This document shows positions 1-9,642 of a DNA stretch of 64,000 nucleotides, one piece after another. The stretch is from contig NZ_NIPR01000052.1 in assembly GCF_002872255.1 (NCBI RefSeq), forward strand, positions 124,001-188,000, in the 5' to 3' direction. Each line of letters opens with the position of its first letter. Positions within the stretch are counted from its first letter, which is position 1. Both the position numbers and the translations under genes were made by a program. A model generated the notes under the pieces. That model was given only the letters and a program-made list of their open reading frames with translations, ran no database searches and was not told the DNA's origin. This DNA comes from Companilactobacillus nuruki. Its GTDB lineage: Bacteria; Bacillota; Bacilli; Lactobacillales; Lactobacillaceae.

Positions 1-1292
<1,292 letters not shown>

Positions 1293-1303
1293 AAACTCTG
1301 CCT

Positions 1304-2263
1304 CTATCTAATCAGATATTTTATGCCCTCTTTATCAAAAACATCTTCAACCGTATATTGATAAAAGGCCTTGTAAAATTCGGGGGTTACCTTTACCGGA
1401 TCAAGGTTTAAAGTAGCTATACCTTGCCCATCATTGATGGCAATTAGGACAAATCCATCTTTACCTGTAGCACGGTTTTTATATTCAGAATGCTTGATCT
1501 GATAAACTTGGTTCAAAGACAATCTTAACTGACGCTTAGAAATAATTGGTGTAATATTCAAAAACGTATGGAAATGTAGTCCTTCATATCCATTAGAAAT
1601 AATCACTTCATTGTAAGCATCTAGGGCATTGACCAATGCTCTCCTAAATTTAAATGGAACAGTTAAATCATCTTTTTCAGCAATCTCTGCTAAATGGCTG
1701 GCATACTTGAAAGACTTTGGAAATTCATGTTTCCAATCGTCATCGAATTCATGTTCACCAAAAATTATGCCATCAAACATAATTAGCGTTCTATAAAAGC
1801 GCATATTTGCACGATCCAATTCAACTTTAGGATGAAGTGCCGCCTCTACGCCCTTTAAATATTCCTTCTTAATTTCATCTGAAAATGTTCCATCTTCTTT
1901 TTGAAGCTTCACTACTAATACATGTTCCAAGGTTTCAAAAACAGAATTAGCGATTGATAAGACTCTGCCATCAAAATCGCTTTTACCCGATGTTACAGCA
2001 CTATCTATTTCTGGTTCATCAGATAATTCCAATTCAATATGATGCAATTCATGTGACAAAACAAACTCACTAAATTTCTCATTAGTAATTACAACTTTAA
2101 TTACATCATCATTTGATTCATGACTAGCTTGATCCAATGTCAAAAATTGTTGATCCGAATAATCAGAGTATAATTCGATATTTTTATTATATTGTTGTTC
2201 AATTTTTTCAACCTGTTTTACAATATGTTCAGGCAATTCATTATTATTTAATTGTTTCATCAT
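1304..2263 (-). CDS. uncharacterised protein with an HExxH motif
   Basis: 319-residue soluble protein with no signal peptide or membrane segment. HELHH at residues 71-75 matches the zinc-metallopeptidase HExxH pattern and is followed by an acidic stretch (IELELSDEPEID) that could supply a third ligand. The rest is charged and probably helical. It resembles lactobacillar proteins annotated as 'IpaB/EvcA family', from memory and not confirmed. First gene of the minus-strand run with the sirtuin and metG, and divergent from the PEBP gene with only about 30 bp between starts. Protease activity is an inference from one motif. Confidence 0.7.
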   Translation of the reverse strand: MMKQLNNNELPEHIVKQVEKIEQQYNKNIELYSDYSDQQFLTLDQASHESNDDVIKVVITNEKFSEFVLSHELHHIELELSDEPEIDSAVTSGKSDFDGRVLSIANSVFETLEHVLVVKLQKEDGTFSDEIKKEYLKGVEAALHPKVELDRANMRFYRTLIMFDGIIFGEHEFDDDWKHEFPKSFKYASHLAEIAEKDDLTVPFKFRRALVNALDAYNEVIISNGYEGLHFHTFLNITPIISKRQLRLSLNQVYQIKHSEYKNRATGKDGFVLIAINDGQGIATLNLDPVKVTPEFYKAFYQYTVEDVFDKEGIKYLIR

Positions 2264-2293
2264 TATTAGTACCTCAATAAAGGAGATTTTTTT

Positions 2294-2797
2294 ATGGAAA
2301 TAAACGTATCACTGCCAAATAAGCTTTTACCAGATAAATATGGCAAACATGCCTCTGACAAGGACATAAAAAACGGGAAACCTATTATCAGTTTCCCCAT
2401 CGAGTTATCAAATATTCCAGAAAATGCTAAAACTATTGCATTAACCTTCACTGATCCCGATTCAATTCCTGTTTGTGGTTTTGAATGGATTCATTGGACA
2501 GCTGCTAATATTCCTAGTTCTCAGACATCTATTCCTGAAAACTTTAGCCAAACGGCAACTGACATAGTTCAAGGTAAAAATAGTTCTGCAAGTCCTTTAA
2601 TAGATGGCCCCCTTGATGTTGCTACTGGTTACAATGGACCTTATCCACCTGACCAAACACATGATTATGTTCTCAAGGTATTTGCTCTAGATGATAATCT
2701 TAATTTGGAAAATGGTTTTTGGATGAATGAATTATTGCACAAGATGGATGGGCATATTTTGGCCGAAGCTAAGATGACCATTCCAAGCCGTGCCTAA
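2294..2797 (+). CDS. YbhB/YbcL family protein (PEBP / Raf-kinase-inhibitor-like)
   Basis: 167-residue phosphatidylethanolamine-binding-protein fold, a small cytosolic ligand-binding family of largely unknown role in bacteria. Family marks are DPDSIPVCGFEWIHW (54-68), the NIP turn (72-74) and GYNGPYPPDQTHDY (112-125), which together form the anion-binding pocket. AAAGGAG lies just upstream of the ATG. It is convergent with ppx and their stop codons overlap by four bases, leaving no room for a separate terminator. Length is typical of YbhB proteins. Confidence 0.9.
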   Translation: MEINVSLPNKLLPDKYGKHASDKDIKNGKPIISFPIELSNIPENAKTIALTFTDPDSIPVCGFEWIHWTAANIPSSQTSIPENFSQTATDIVQGKNSSASPLIDGPLDVATGYNGPYPPDQTHDYVLKVFALDDNLNLENGFWMNELLHKMDGHILAEAKMTIPSRA

Positions 2798-3717
2798 TTC
2801 TTATCCTGAAGGTTCATCTTATGGAAATAATTAAATACATACCCTTCTCTAACACCGAAATTTGAAAAACGAATTTCCTTAGAGGGGGTTTTTTTAATTA
2901 TTTCTGAGATTATTAAGATGCCTCCCAATATAACCTCATATCTTCCGTCACTCAATTCTTTGATTTGACTACGTTCTTCCAATGATGAATGGATTAATTT
3001 ATCAAATAACTCATCAATTTGGTTGCACGAAATGACAGAATTATGAAGTGTTTTTTTATTTTTACCTTCTCGGTTCAAAATACTAGTTACTGCTCTTAAC
3101 GTACCACCTAATCCAACAAATGTTGCAGGTGCCTGCATCCAATTTAGACTTTCTAAGCGTTGACTAATATCTTTTCTTGCTGCTTGTAATTGGTTTTCTT
3201 TGATTGGATCACTCGCTAAATACAAATCAGAAATTGAAATCGCACCGATTGGAATACTTAAACCATGTTTTAACCGGCCCTTTTTAGCCAAACTGATCTC
3301 TGAACTTCCACCGCCGACATCAACGATTAAAGCATCTTTGATCCGCATTGTACTTCTAACCGCAACGTAATCATAATATGCTTCTTCTTTTTCGTTGATG
3401 ATCTCTAATTGCAATCCAGTCTCTTTGAGAACAGCAAAAATCAATTGTTCCTGATTCTTGGCCATTCTCACTGCAGCTGTGGCAATTAAACTTATTCGAT
3501 CAACTTGATATCTTTCAATTCTTATTTGAAATTTCTTTAAAACATCAATTGTTTCTTCAATCTGATCGTTAGTCAACAGTCGACTCTGAGTAATTGATTT
3601 TCCCAGTCTAACAGGCTCTCGCCAACGGTCCAAAGTTTTAAAACGATTCTTTTTTGAAGATCTATAAACTGATGTTCTAATGGAGTTAGATCCAATTTCT
3701 ATAACTGCTAACTTCAA
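2794..3717 (-). CDS. ppx: Ppx/GppA-family exopolyphosphatase
   Basis: Predicted polyphosphate or pppGpp phosphatase of the actin/Hsp70-like ATPase superfamily. The start chosen is the TTG at 3717, giving LKLAVIEIGSNSIR as N-terminus, the family's phosphate-1 motif. DVGGGSSEISL is the second phosphate loop. A longer frame from an ATG at 3765 exists, but its first codons lie inside the terminator hairpin of the upstream fetB gene and across a TATAAT-like box, so that start is rejected. The product is 307 residues, the usual size of the short Ppx class without a C-terminal HD domain. No ppk polyphosphate kinase is adjacent, so the operon gives no hint of substrate. Confidence 0.85.
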   Translation of the reverse strand: MKLAVIEIGSNSIRTSVYRSSKKNRFKTLDRWREPVRLGKSITQSRLLTNDQIEETIDVLKKFQIRIERYQVDRISLIATAAVRMAKNQEQLIFAVLKETGLQLEIINEKEEAYYDYVAVRSTMRIKDALIVDVGGGSSEISLAKKGRLKHGLSIPIGAISISDLYLASDPIKENQLQAARKDISQRLESLNWMQAPATFVGLGGTLRAVTSILNREGKNKKTLHNSVISCNQIDELFDKLIHSSLEERSQIKELSDGRYEVILGGILIISEIIKKTPSKEIRFSNFGVREGYVFNYFHKMNLQDKN

Positions 3718-3746
3718 ATCTACATCACATCCCATTGTACCAATTA

Positions 3747-3780
3747 TATAAAAAAATAGACCCACATAGTAGGCCTATTT
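3747..3780 (-). terminator. intrinsic terminator of the fetAB operon
   Basis: Arms AAATAGGCC and GGTCTATTT, followed on the minus strand by a run of seven T. It lies 9 bases after the fetB stop and overlaps the rejected upstream start of ppx. Confidence 0.8.
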
Positions 3781-3788
3781 GAAGAAAG

Positions 3789-4562
3789 CTAAGAAATCAG
3801 ATCATTATTTAATTGTTTTCTCTCATTAAAGAACTGTTTATAAGCTAAATAACACGAAATAATCGAACCAATACTAGTGGAAGCCAGTAACATAAAAGTA
3901 ACCATTATTTGATATTTAATCGCCTTAACTGGATCTACTCCAGCAAATATCAAACCAGACATCATTCCTGGTAAACTGACTAGTCCTAATGTTTTGATGG
4001 AATCAATTGTTGGTTGCATCCCACTTTTGATACTGTCTCTTAAAATATCTAAAGAAGCTAGTTTTATATCTGCTCCTAAAGCCAATTTTTCTAAAACTTG
4101 TTGATGACGATCGGTAAAAGTTTGTTTCATATTACGATAACTCAAACCTATTGCAACCATTATATTACTAGCAATCATCCCCGTGACTGGTACGATCTGC
4201 TCAGGAACAAATTTAATTGATCCTGTTAAAACTAAGGTAGTTAATGTAACTGTTGTTCCAACAAAGATTGCTAATAACGATGATTGGAAAGCCTTAGGAA
4301 TTCCATTACCGCGTTTTCCAGCATTCCAAGATGCATTCATAACAATAATTAAGAAAAAGGCCAATGTTAACCAATTATCATTGGCTTTAATTATAAATTT
4401 CAAAACATACCCAACGACAGACAATTGAATAACTGCCCGAATAACACCAATAATTATATCTTTATCAATATGTAACTTCTCAATATAACCAATTACTAAA
4501 GCCACAATAACCAAAACAAAGCCTAGCATCAAAGTAGAATTAGAAACCGTTAAATTAGACAT
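3789..4562 (-). CDS. fetB: FetB-type iron export ABC transporter, permease
   Basis: Integral membrane subunit of the UPF0014/YbbM family, which with FetA exports iron and protects against oxidative stress in E. coli; metal specificity here is inferred from the family. The 257 residues contain about seven hydrophobic segments and the conserved stretch PVTGMIASNIMVAIGLSYRN. The ATG at 4562 is preferred because GGAGAG lies seven bases upstream and it forms an eight-base overlap with the fetA stop, the usual sign of translational coupling. A more upstream ATG (4577) has no ribosome-binding site. Confidence 0.88.
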   Translation of the reverse strand: MSNLTVSNSTLMLGFVLVIVALVIGYIEKLHIDKDIIIGVIRAVIQLSVVGYVLKFIIKANDNWLTLAFFLIIVMNASWNAGKRGNGIPKAFQSSLLAIFVGTTVTLTTLVLTGSIKFVPEQIVPVTGMIASNIMVAIGLSYRNMKQTFTDRHQQVLEKLALGADIKLASLDILRDSIKSGMQPTIDSIKTLGLVSLPGMMSGLIFAGVDPVKAIKYQIMVTFMLLASTSIGSIISCYLAYKQFFNERKQLNNDLIS

Positions 4563-5199
4563 TTGCAATCTCTCCATCCCTAATAGTTATTTTAATTGCT
4601 GCATCATTAATTTCAGTCTCGTCGTGAGTAACCTTTAAAATGGTTAATCCTTGCTCATTGAAATCCTTTAACATTCGATGAACGATTGCCTTATTTTCAG
4701 TATCCAAGCCTGTGGTTACCTCATCAGTTATCAATACTTCGGGTGGAAAAATCAAATTACGTAATAAGGCGATTCGTTGTTTTTCTCCACCTGATACATC
4801 GTTCACACTCTTATCAATATATGTTTCATTTAAATTGACCATTTCCAGATATCCAGTCACCTTTTGACGATCGAACTCTTGCTTTCGAACTTCAAATGGA
4901 AAAGCCAAATTGTCTTTAATAGTTTTCCCAAAAAGTGTTGGTTGTTGAAAGGCATATGAAATCTTTTGACGATATTCAATTGGATCAATGTTTTCAATCT
5001 TTTGTCCTTTAAAAAGTACCTCTCCAGAACTAGCACTAATCATTGAAGCAATAATCCGCATTAAAGTACTTTTACCACTCCCTGAAGGACCGACAAAAGT
5101 TACATCTTCCCCTTCTTCAATATTCAAATTAATATTATGCAAAATTTTAGTGTCTTTTACTTGATAGGATAAATTCTTAATTTCAATTATTTTCTCCAC
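4555..5199 (-). CDS. fetA: FetA-type iron export ABC transporter, ATPase
   Basis: Cytoplasmic ATPase partner of FetB. It has Walker A GPSGSGKST, Q-loop region YAFQQPTLF, signature VSGGEKQR and Walker B VLITDEVTTGLD, where the usual DEPT reads DEVT. The GTG at 5199 gives the N-terminus VEKIIEIKNLSYQV, with AAGGA upstream; the open frame reaches further but the extra residues do not resemble the family. The product is 214 residues, normal for YbbL proteins. It is the first gene of the two-gene operon. Confidence 0.88.
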   Translation of the reverse strand: MEKIIEIKNLSYQVKDTKILHNINLNIEEGEDVTFVGPSGSGKSTLMRIIASMISASSGEVLFKGQKIENIDPIEYRQKISYAFQQPTLFGKTIKDNLAFPFEVRKQEFDRQKVTGYLEMVNLNETYIDKSVNDVSGGEKQRIALLRNLIFPPEVLITDEVTTGLDTENKAIVHRMLKDFNEQGLTILKVTHDETEINDAAIKITIRDGEIANV

Positions 5200-5307
5200 A
5201 ATACACCATTCCTTAATGTGTTGATGAACCTCATTATATTCGATAATCATTCCTAACAATAGATTACTATCAAGTAAGAATAAAGCCAAATAATTTATAC
5301 TTTATTT

Positions 5308-7230
5308 TTAAATTTTATAAGGAACATGCGCCTTCTTCGGAACTTCATCCCACGCTACTGGATAACCTGCCCCATGAGCGCAAAATACTGAATCAGGAGT
5401 ATTTTCTAAGTCTGACACTGGGGCATAGTCTTCTTTTTGAATAATCTCTTCAGCATCGTGGCAAGGACGATATCCATCTATAAAACATTCTAATTGGCCT
5501 TGACCATGTGTATAGCCACGAAGTTTTTGAGCATAATCTTGCATCTCAGAAACTGGTGCAGTTCCATTTAAGACCGCTTGTCCCGAAATATTCTCAGGTG
5601 TTTCAAAATTTCCGCTCATCTTTTGAATATCATTCATTGCTCTTCCTACTTGATTTTGCTCGACTGTTAATCTAAATCGATACCATGGTTCTAATAATTG
5701 ACACCCATCTTTTTTTAGCATCATTAATCCTTGTCTGACTGCACGCCAAGTAGCTTCTTTAAAATCACCACCAACAGAATGTACATTACTAGCTTTTCCA
5801 CCAACTAATGTTATTTTCATATCTGTGATTGGTGCGCCAATTAAAACTCCCAAATGCTCTTTTGAACCCAGATTAGTAATAACTTGATGCTGCCAATTAT
5901 TGCTTAAGACATCTAAACTACAACTGGAGTCAAAGGTTAACCCACTTCCCCTAGGACCAGGTTCTAAAAGCAAATGGACTTCAGCGTAATGACGCAGTGG
6001 TTCAAAATGTCCTACACCCTCAACTTTTTTAACAATGGTTTCCTTATAAAGAATTTTCCCTTCGATGAAGGCCACTTTTAAATCAAAACGTTGTTCTAAT
6101 AGTTGCTGTAAAATCTCTAACTGCACAGCTCCCATAATTTGAACTCGAAGTTGTTGCAACTGCTTAGACCACGTGACATGTAGTTGAGGATCTTCATCTT
6201 CCAATTGACGCAGGGCTATCAGCACACTATGAACGTCATTATCTCTTACATCAACCGCATAGTTTAAAACTGGTTGAATCAATGGTTTACTACTATTTTT
6301 TTCACTCCCCAGACCCATTCCTGGATAAGTATCATTCAATCCTGTTATGGCACAAACTCCACCAGTTTGAATTTCTTTACTCAATTCAAACTTAGAACCA
6401 TTATAAATTCGCAACTGATTAGCCTTTTGATCTTTCAGTAAAACTGTTTTATTCTTCAAAATACCACCAGTAACACGTACCCAAGTCAATCGTTCTCCAT
6501 GTTCATCATGTGAAACCTTAAAAGCCTTAATTCCAAACTCATCTTGAGGAATCATTTCTTGTGTCCATTTTTCTAATCCTGACAATAATTCTTTAACGCC
6601 AGACATTTTTAAGGCTGAACCAAAATAACATGGAAAAATTTTTCGTTCTGAAATCATTCTTCTAATTATTTCATCATCCAAACGACCCGTATTTAAAAAG
6701 TCTTCTAAAACATCGTCATTTTGCATAGCTATTTCTTCAACACTCTCTTCAGATAATTCATTAAAATCAATACAACTATCTATCAGTGTTGTTTTTAATT
6801 CGTGCAAAATCCGCTCTTTATCAGTACCTTCATTATCCATTTTATTTACAAAAATAAATGTAGGTATTTGGTATTGTTTTAATAAATTCCAAAGTGTCCT
6901 TGTATAACCTTGAACACCATCAATTGCCGAAATAACCAAAATAGCATAATCAAGTACACTCAATACTTGTTCAGTTTGACTAGCAAAATCAATATGACCT
7001 GGGGTATCCAACATAGTTAAATCCAAATCTTGATATTTAAGACTAGCTTGATGGGAAAAAATAGTAATGCCTCTTTTTTTCTCTAATACATCAGGGTCTA
7101 AGAATGCATCTCCATTATCTACACGACCAAATTTATGCAATTTTCCAGATTGATATAGCATGGCTTCTGAAAGTGTTGTTTTGCCCGCATCAACATGTGC
7201 CACAATTCCTGATACAATATGTTTTCCCAC
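5308..7230 (-). CDS. Tet(M)/EF-G-like translational GTPase, probably not a resistance gene
   Basis: 640-residue ribosome-dependent GTPase of the ribosomal-protection family, the same length as Tet(M). G1 HVDAGKTT (12-19), G3 DTPGH (75-79) and G4 NKMD (129-132) are intact. In domain IV, where Tet(M) has the SPV-containing loop that displaces tetracycline, this protein has NVHSVGGDFKEA (around 482-493). The C-terminus (CAHGAGYPVAWDEV) follows a clade of chromosomal homologues. A GTG start at 7230 with GGGAGG seven bases upstream is chosen over a longer frame whose N-terminus is hydrophobic and AT-rich. Likely role: ribosome rescue or an unknown translation step. Tetracycline resistance should not be assumed. 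Confidence 0.85.
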   Translation of the reverse strand: MGKHIVSGIVAHVDAGKTTLSEAMLYQSGKLHKFGRVDNGDAFLDPDVLEKKRGITIFSHQASLKYQDLDLTMLDTPGHIDFASQTEQVLSVLDYAILVISAIDGVQGYTRTLWNLLKQYQIPTFIFVNKMDNEGTDKERILHELKTTLIDSCIDFNELSEESVEEIAMQNDDVLEDFLNTGRLDDEIIRRMISERKIFPCYFGSALKMSGVKELLSGLEKWTQEMIPQDEFGIKAFKVSHDEHGERLTWVRVTGGILKNKTVLLKDQKANQLRIYNGSKFELSKEIQTGGVCAITGLNDTYPGMGLGSEKNSSKPLIQPVLNYAVDVRDNDVHSVLIALRQLEDEDPQLHVTWSKQLQQLRVQIMGAVQLEILQQLLEQRFDLKVAFIEGKILYKETIVKKVEGVGHFEPLRHYAEVHLLLEPGPRGSGLTFDSSCSLDVLSNNWQHQVITNLGSKEHLGVLIGAPITDMKITLVGGKASNVHSVGGDFKEATWRAVRQGLMMLKKDGCQLLEPWYRFRLTVEQNQVGRAMNDIQKMSGNFETPENISGQAVLNGTAPVSEMQDYAQKLRGYTHGQGQLECFIDGYRPCHDAEEIIQKEDYAPVSDLENTPDSVFCAHGAGYPVAWDEVPKKAHVPYKI

Positions 7231-7335
7231 TATTTTTCCTCCCAAGGTAAATTTTTCAGTATTTATATATATTAACAATAATATCAATATAATAAAATTC
7301 ATATAACTCTTCTAAAAAGTTTATGATCATTAAGA

Positions 7336-7377
7336 CAAGGAGACCTAATAATCGATTTTGATTACTAGGTCTCCTTG
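7336..7377. terminator. AGTAATC/GATTACT hairpin, copy a
   Basis: Arms of 18 bases (7336-7353 and 7360-7377) with inner core AATAATC and GATTACT. It sits downstream of the NlpC/P60 gene and upstream of the Tet-like GTPase. The T-tract is poor on both strands, so termination is less certain than for the other copies. Confidence 0.6.
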
Positions 7378-7427
7378 ATTTAAGAACAAGTTTTTTTCCA
7401 TTCCCACTCTGATTTTTATATCTATCT

Positions 7428-8666
7428 TTAATTAAAAACTCTTTTTACACCCGCAATATTACCTCGACCAGAATAAATAGAATGTACTTGTACCATATAT
7501 GGCCAGGACTCAATCATTGTATCCTTGTCCAACAAAATACCAACGTGCCAAATGGCTCCAGTTGATGGATCAGTATAGAAAATCAAATCTCCTCTTTGAC
7601 GATTATTATAATTGATTCTTGGTATCCTACTATCAGACCACATCATTCTACTATTCCATTCATTTCCGGGTTGAGCATGTTGAATTGCTGACACGGGTGC
7701 TGGATCAATTCCAGAGGCATAGAGGGCTTGTGTTACTAGACCAGAGCAGTCAACTCCATAACTGGGGGAACTGGCGGCACCAGAGATCCAAGGCTGTCCT
7801 AAATACCTATATGCTTCACTGATCATTGCTTCAATATGGTTATTACGTGTACTAAATTCATTAGTCTTAAGCGGTGCAACATATGAGTCAATGTTATACC
7901 ATGAACTCTCGCTAAATCCCATAGCCTTCCAAGTTGCGAGGTCAACAATACCTGTTACTGGTAGACCAATTTTTCTCTGCAAGTTTCTTACATTATTAAT
8001 AACCGAACTGTCATATACGGTATGTGAATTAGATAACCCAAAGTATCTTCTAACTAACCAGACTTTAATACCTTCAACACCGTTATACAATTCATATCCT
8101 ACAGTTCCAACAGGCCGAATTTGACTACTATGGATTTGTAACCAACCATTGGGATTTTGATATCCGATAGCTGTTGTAGCATCATCACTATTGATCCAGA
8201 TATTAGTAGCAATCTGATAGTAAGTTATACCATTACTCTGACCAACTCGGTCGTATTTCCAAATCGTTCCAGCGGAAAAATTAGTTTGACCATTACGATA
8301 AAAATTCTCATCTCCACGAGAATAACTAACCGCTCCTGCTGCTTTAACTCTAACGATTCCAATCTTAGATTGACCAAAAGTTAATTTAACATCACTTGCT
8401 TTAGTAAATTCATTTGTTGCCACTCGATAATATGTTTCCCCATTATGATTCAATTTTCGATCCGTATACCAATCGCTATTACTAGACAGGCCGCGATTAC
8501 TGATCAGAGAACCCTCTTTAGTATATAGACTAGTTATCTTGTTAGTTTCGACAATTCCCTGAATAGCGGTCGAACTATCTGTGGCCTTAACGGATATAGG
8601 ATGGCATAAAGTCATAAAAGATAATATTAATCCTGAGAATAAAGTGATTTTCAAACCTTTATGCAT
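7428..8666 (-). CDS. secreted NlpC/P60 (C40) peptidoglycan hydrolase
   Basis: 412-residue exported cell-wall endopeptidase. A signal peptide covers residues 1 to about 29. Two similar modules (about 40-90 and 103-163), each with a YY(R/Q)(V/I)ATN segment, resemble SLAP-type wall-binding repeats. A peptidoglycan-binding_1 domain follows (about 200-250, FGLSNSHTVYDSSV through GIVDLATWKAMGF). The C-terminal NlpC/P60 domain has Cys307 in VDCSGLV and His374 in WHVGIL. The ATG at 8666 has GGGGAG upstream. A perfect 12-bp palindrome lies 30 bases before the start. Probable role: cleavage of stem peptides during growth or separation. Confidence 0.9.
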   Translation of the reverse strand: MHKGLKITLFSGLILSFMTLCHPISVKATDSSTAIQGIVETNKITSLYTKEGSLISNRGLSSNSDWYTDRKLNHNGETYYRVATNEFTKASDVKLTFGQSKIGIVRVKAAGAVSYSRGDENFYRNGQTNFSAGTIWKYDRVGQSNGITYYQIATNIWINSDDATTAIGYQNPNGWLQIHSSQIRPVGTVGYELYNGVEGIKVWLVRRYFGLSNSHTVYDSSVINNVRNLQRKIGLPVTGIVDLATWKAMGFSESSWYNIDSYVAPLKTNEFSTRNNHIEAMISEAYRYLGQPWISGAASSPSYGVDCSGLVTQALYASGIDPAPVSAIQHAQPGNEWNSRMMWSDSRIPRINYNNRQRGDLIFYTDPSTGAIWHVGILLDKDTMIESWPYMVQVHSIYSGRGNIAGVKRVFN

Positions 8667-8695
8667 AATAAACTCCCCTTTTCTATACAGCAATA

Positions 8696-8707
8696 ATGTT
8701 TAAACAT
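8696..8707. promoter_or_regulatory. ATGTTTAAACAT palindrome upstream of the NlpC/P60 gene
   Basis: Perfect 12-bp palindrome 30 bases upstream of the start codon. The identical sequence occurs at 50754-50765, upstream of the SGNH hydrolase gene. Function unknown; operator is one possibility. Confidence 0.3.
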
Positions 8708-8788
8708 ATTTATTTTTTCATTATTATTGTATTGGAGGAATATTAAAAATGCTTCTTTGAACTCTTGATTTGCTGTTCTTTATACAGA

Positions 8789-8808
8789 ATGTCAATCTTT
8801 TTTGACAT
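8789..8808. promoter_or_regulatory. ATGTCAA-N6-TTGACAT inverted repeat
   Basis: Seven-base perfect arms around a six-base spacer in the upstream region of the NlpC/P60 gene. One arm contains TTGACA, so it may overlap a -35 element. Candidate operator only. Confidence 0.3.
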
Positions 8809-8831
8809 AACGTACCCTTTCCGATTATTGC

Positions 8832-8883
8832 AAAAAAATAAGATCAAATAACTATTTTCCATAGTCACTTGATCTTATTTTTA
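8832..8883 (-). terminator. terminator of the efflux operon
   Basis: Long hairpin with arms AAAATAAGATCAA and TTGATCTTATTTT. On the minus strand it runs into seven T, 28 bases after the DUF4811 stop. Confidence 0.8.
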
Positions 8884-8910
8884 TATTGTCTATAAACTAA
8901 GCATATTTTA

Positions 8911-9642
8911 CTATTTTTGACTCTTAATCTCTTGAATCAATTTAGCTTGAGCCTGTGCCTTAAAAGCCTTTTGAGCTTGTTGCATAACTTGTTTTTGCTC
9001 TGTGGCAGACATTGAAGGGTTAGCTTGCATGGCTTTGACAACCGCAGCCTTAACATAAGCTTCACCTTCCTGCTTCATTTGAGCTTGGAAAGTTTTACTC
9101 TTCATTTTCTTTTGTAGTTGGCTTGCTTGAGTGGTTGTCAAAACTAACCAATCATTACCAACCTTAAAGGTATTAGTCTGTTTAACAAATTCTTTATTAT
9201 TGTCAGAAATACCGAAGAGGAATGAATAGAAACCGTTCTTATACTCCCAACGAGTTGTCTTTTTAGTCAAAGTAGCGGCCGAATAATCGCCAGTCTTCAC
9301 AGTATTCTTTACATGTGAATCGACTTTAGTTGTCTCTGGCTTTTTAGCATTAGCCGTCTCTGGGGTCCGATAAATATAAACATCTTCTTTACCATTAGTA
9401 CCAAGTTCTTTTTTAAGCAAAAGGTTTGAACCTTTTTGAACTGATTGGATCTGATAAGTTTTTTCATTGACTGTCTGTTTCATTCCAAAATGACCATATT
9501 CGTTAGAGATCAAAAGAACCAAACTTAAAATGAACAAAGCAATAAAAGTAAATGAAACTGGATAACCAACTTTTTTATTTGGTACAAAAACAGCAAAGTA
9601 ATATCCTAAAACGGCACAAATAATAATTGAAACAATAATCAT
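8911..9642 (-). CDS. DUF4811 membrane-anchored protein
   Basis: 243 residues with two N-terminal membrane segments (about 1-20 and 28-46). A soluble domain follows, ending in an Ala/Gln/Lys-rich, probably coiled-coil tail (QQAQKAFKAQAQAK). This matches DUF4811, which in lactobacilli typically accompanies a DHA2-family exporter. Its start overlaps the exporter stop by one base (position 9642), so the two are translationally coupled. Function is unknown; a periplasm-facing accessory role in efflux is an inference from the constant neighbourhood. Confidence 0.85.
   Translation of the reverse strand: MIIVSIIICAVLGYYFAVFVPNKKVGYPVSFTFIALFILSLVLLISNEYGHFGMKQTVNEKTYQIQSVQKGSNLLLKKELGTNGKEDVYIYRTPETANAKKPETTKVDSHVKNTVKTGDYSAATLTKKTTRWEYKNGFYSFLFGISDNNKEFVKQTNTFKVGNDWLVLTTTQASQLQKKMKSKTFQAQMKQEGEAYVKAAVVKAMQANPSMSATEQKQVMQQAQKAFKAQAQAKLIQEIKSQK

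Noticed and set aside
3718-3765. Longer N-terminus of ppx from an upstream ATG
   Set aside because: It lies within the fetAB terminator and a TATAAT-like box; family proteins begin at KLAVIEIGSNS.
5308-7230. Acquired tetracycline resistance gene
   Set aside because: The domain IV loop lacks the Tet(M) SPV element and no mobile element flanks it.
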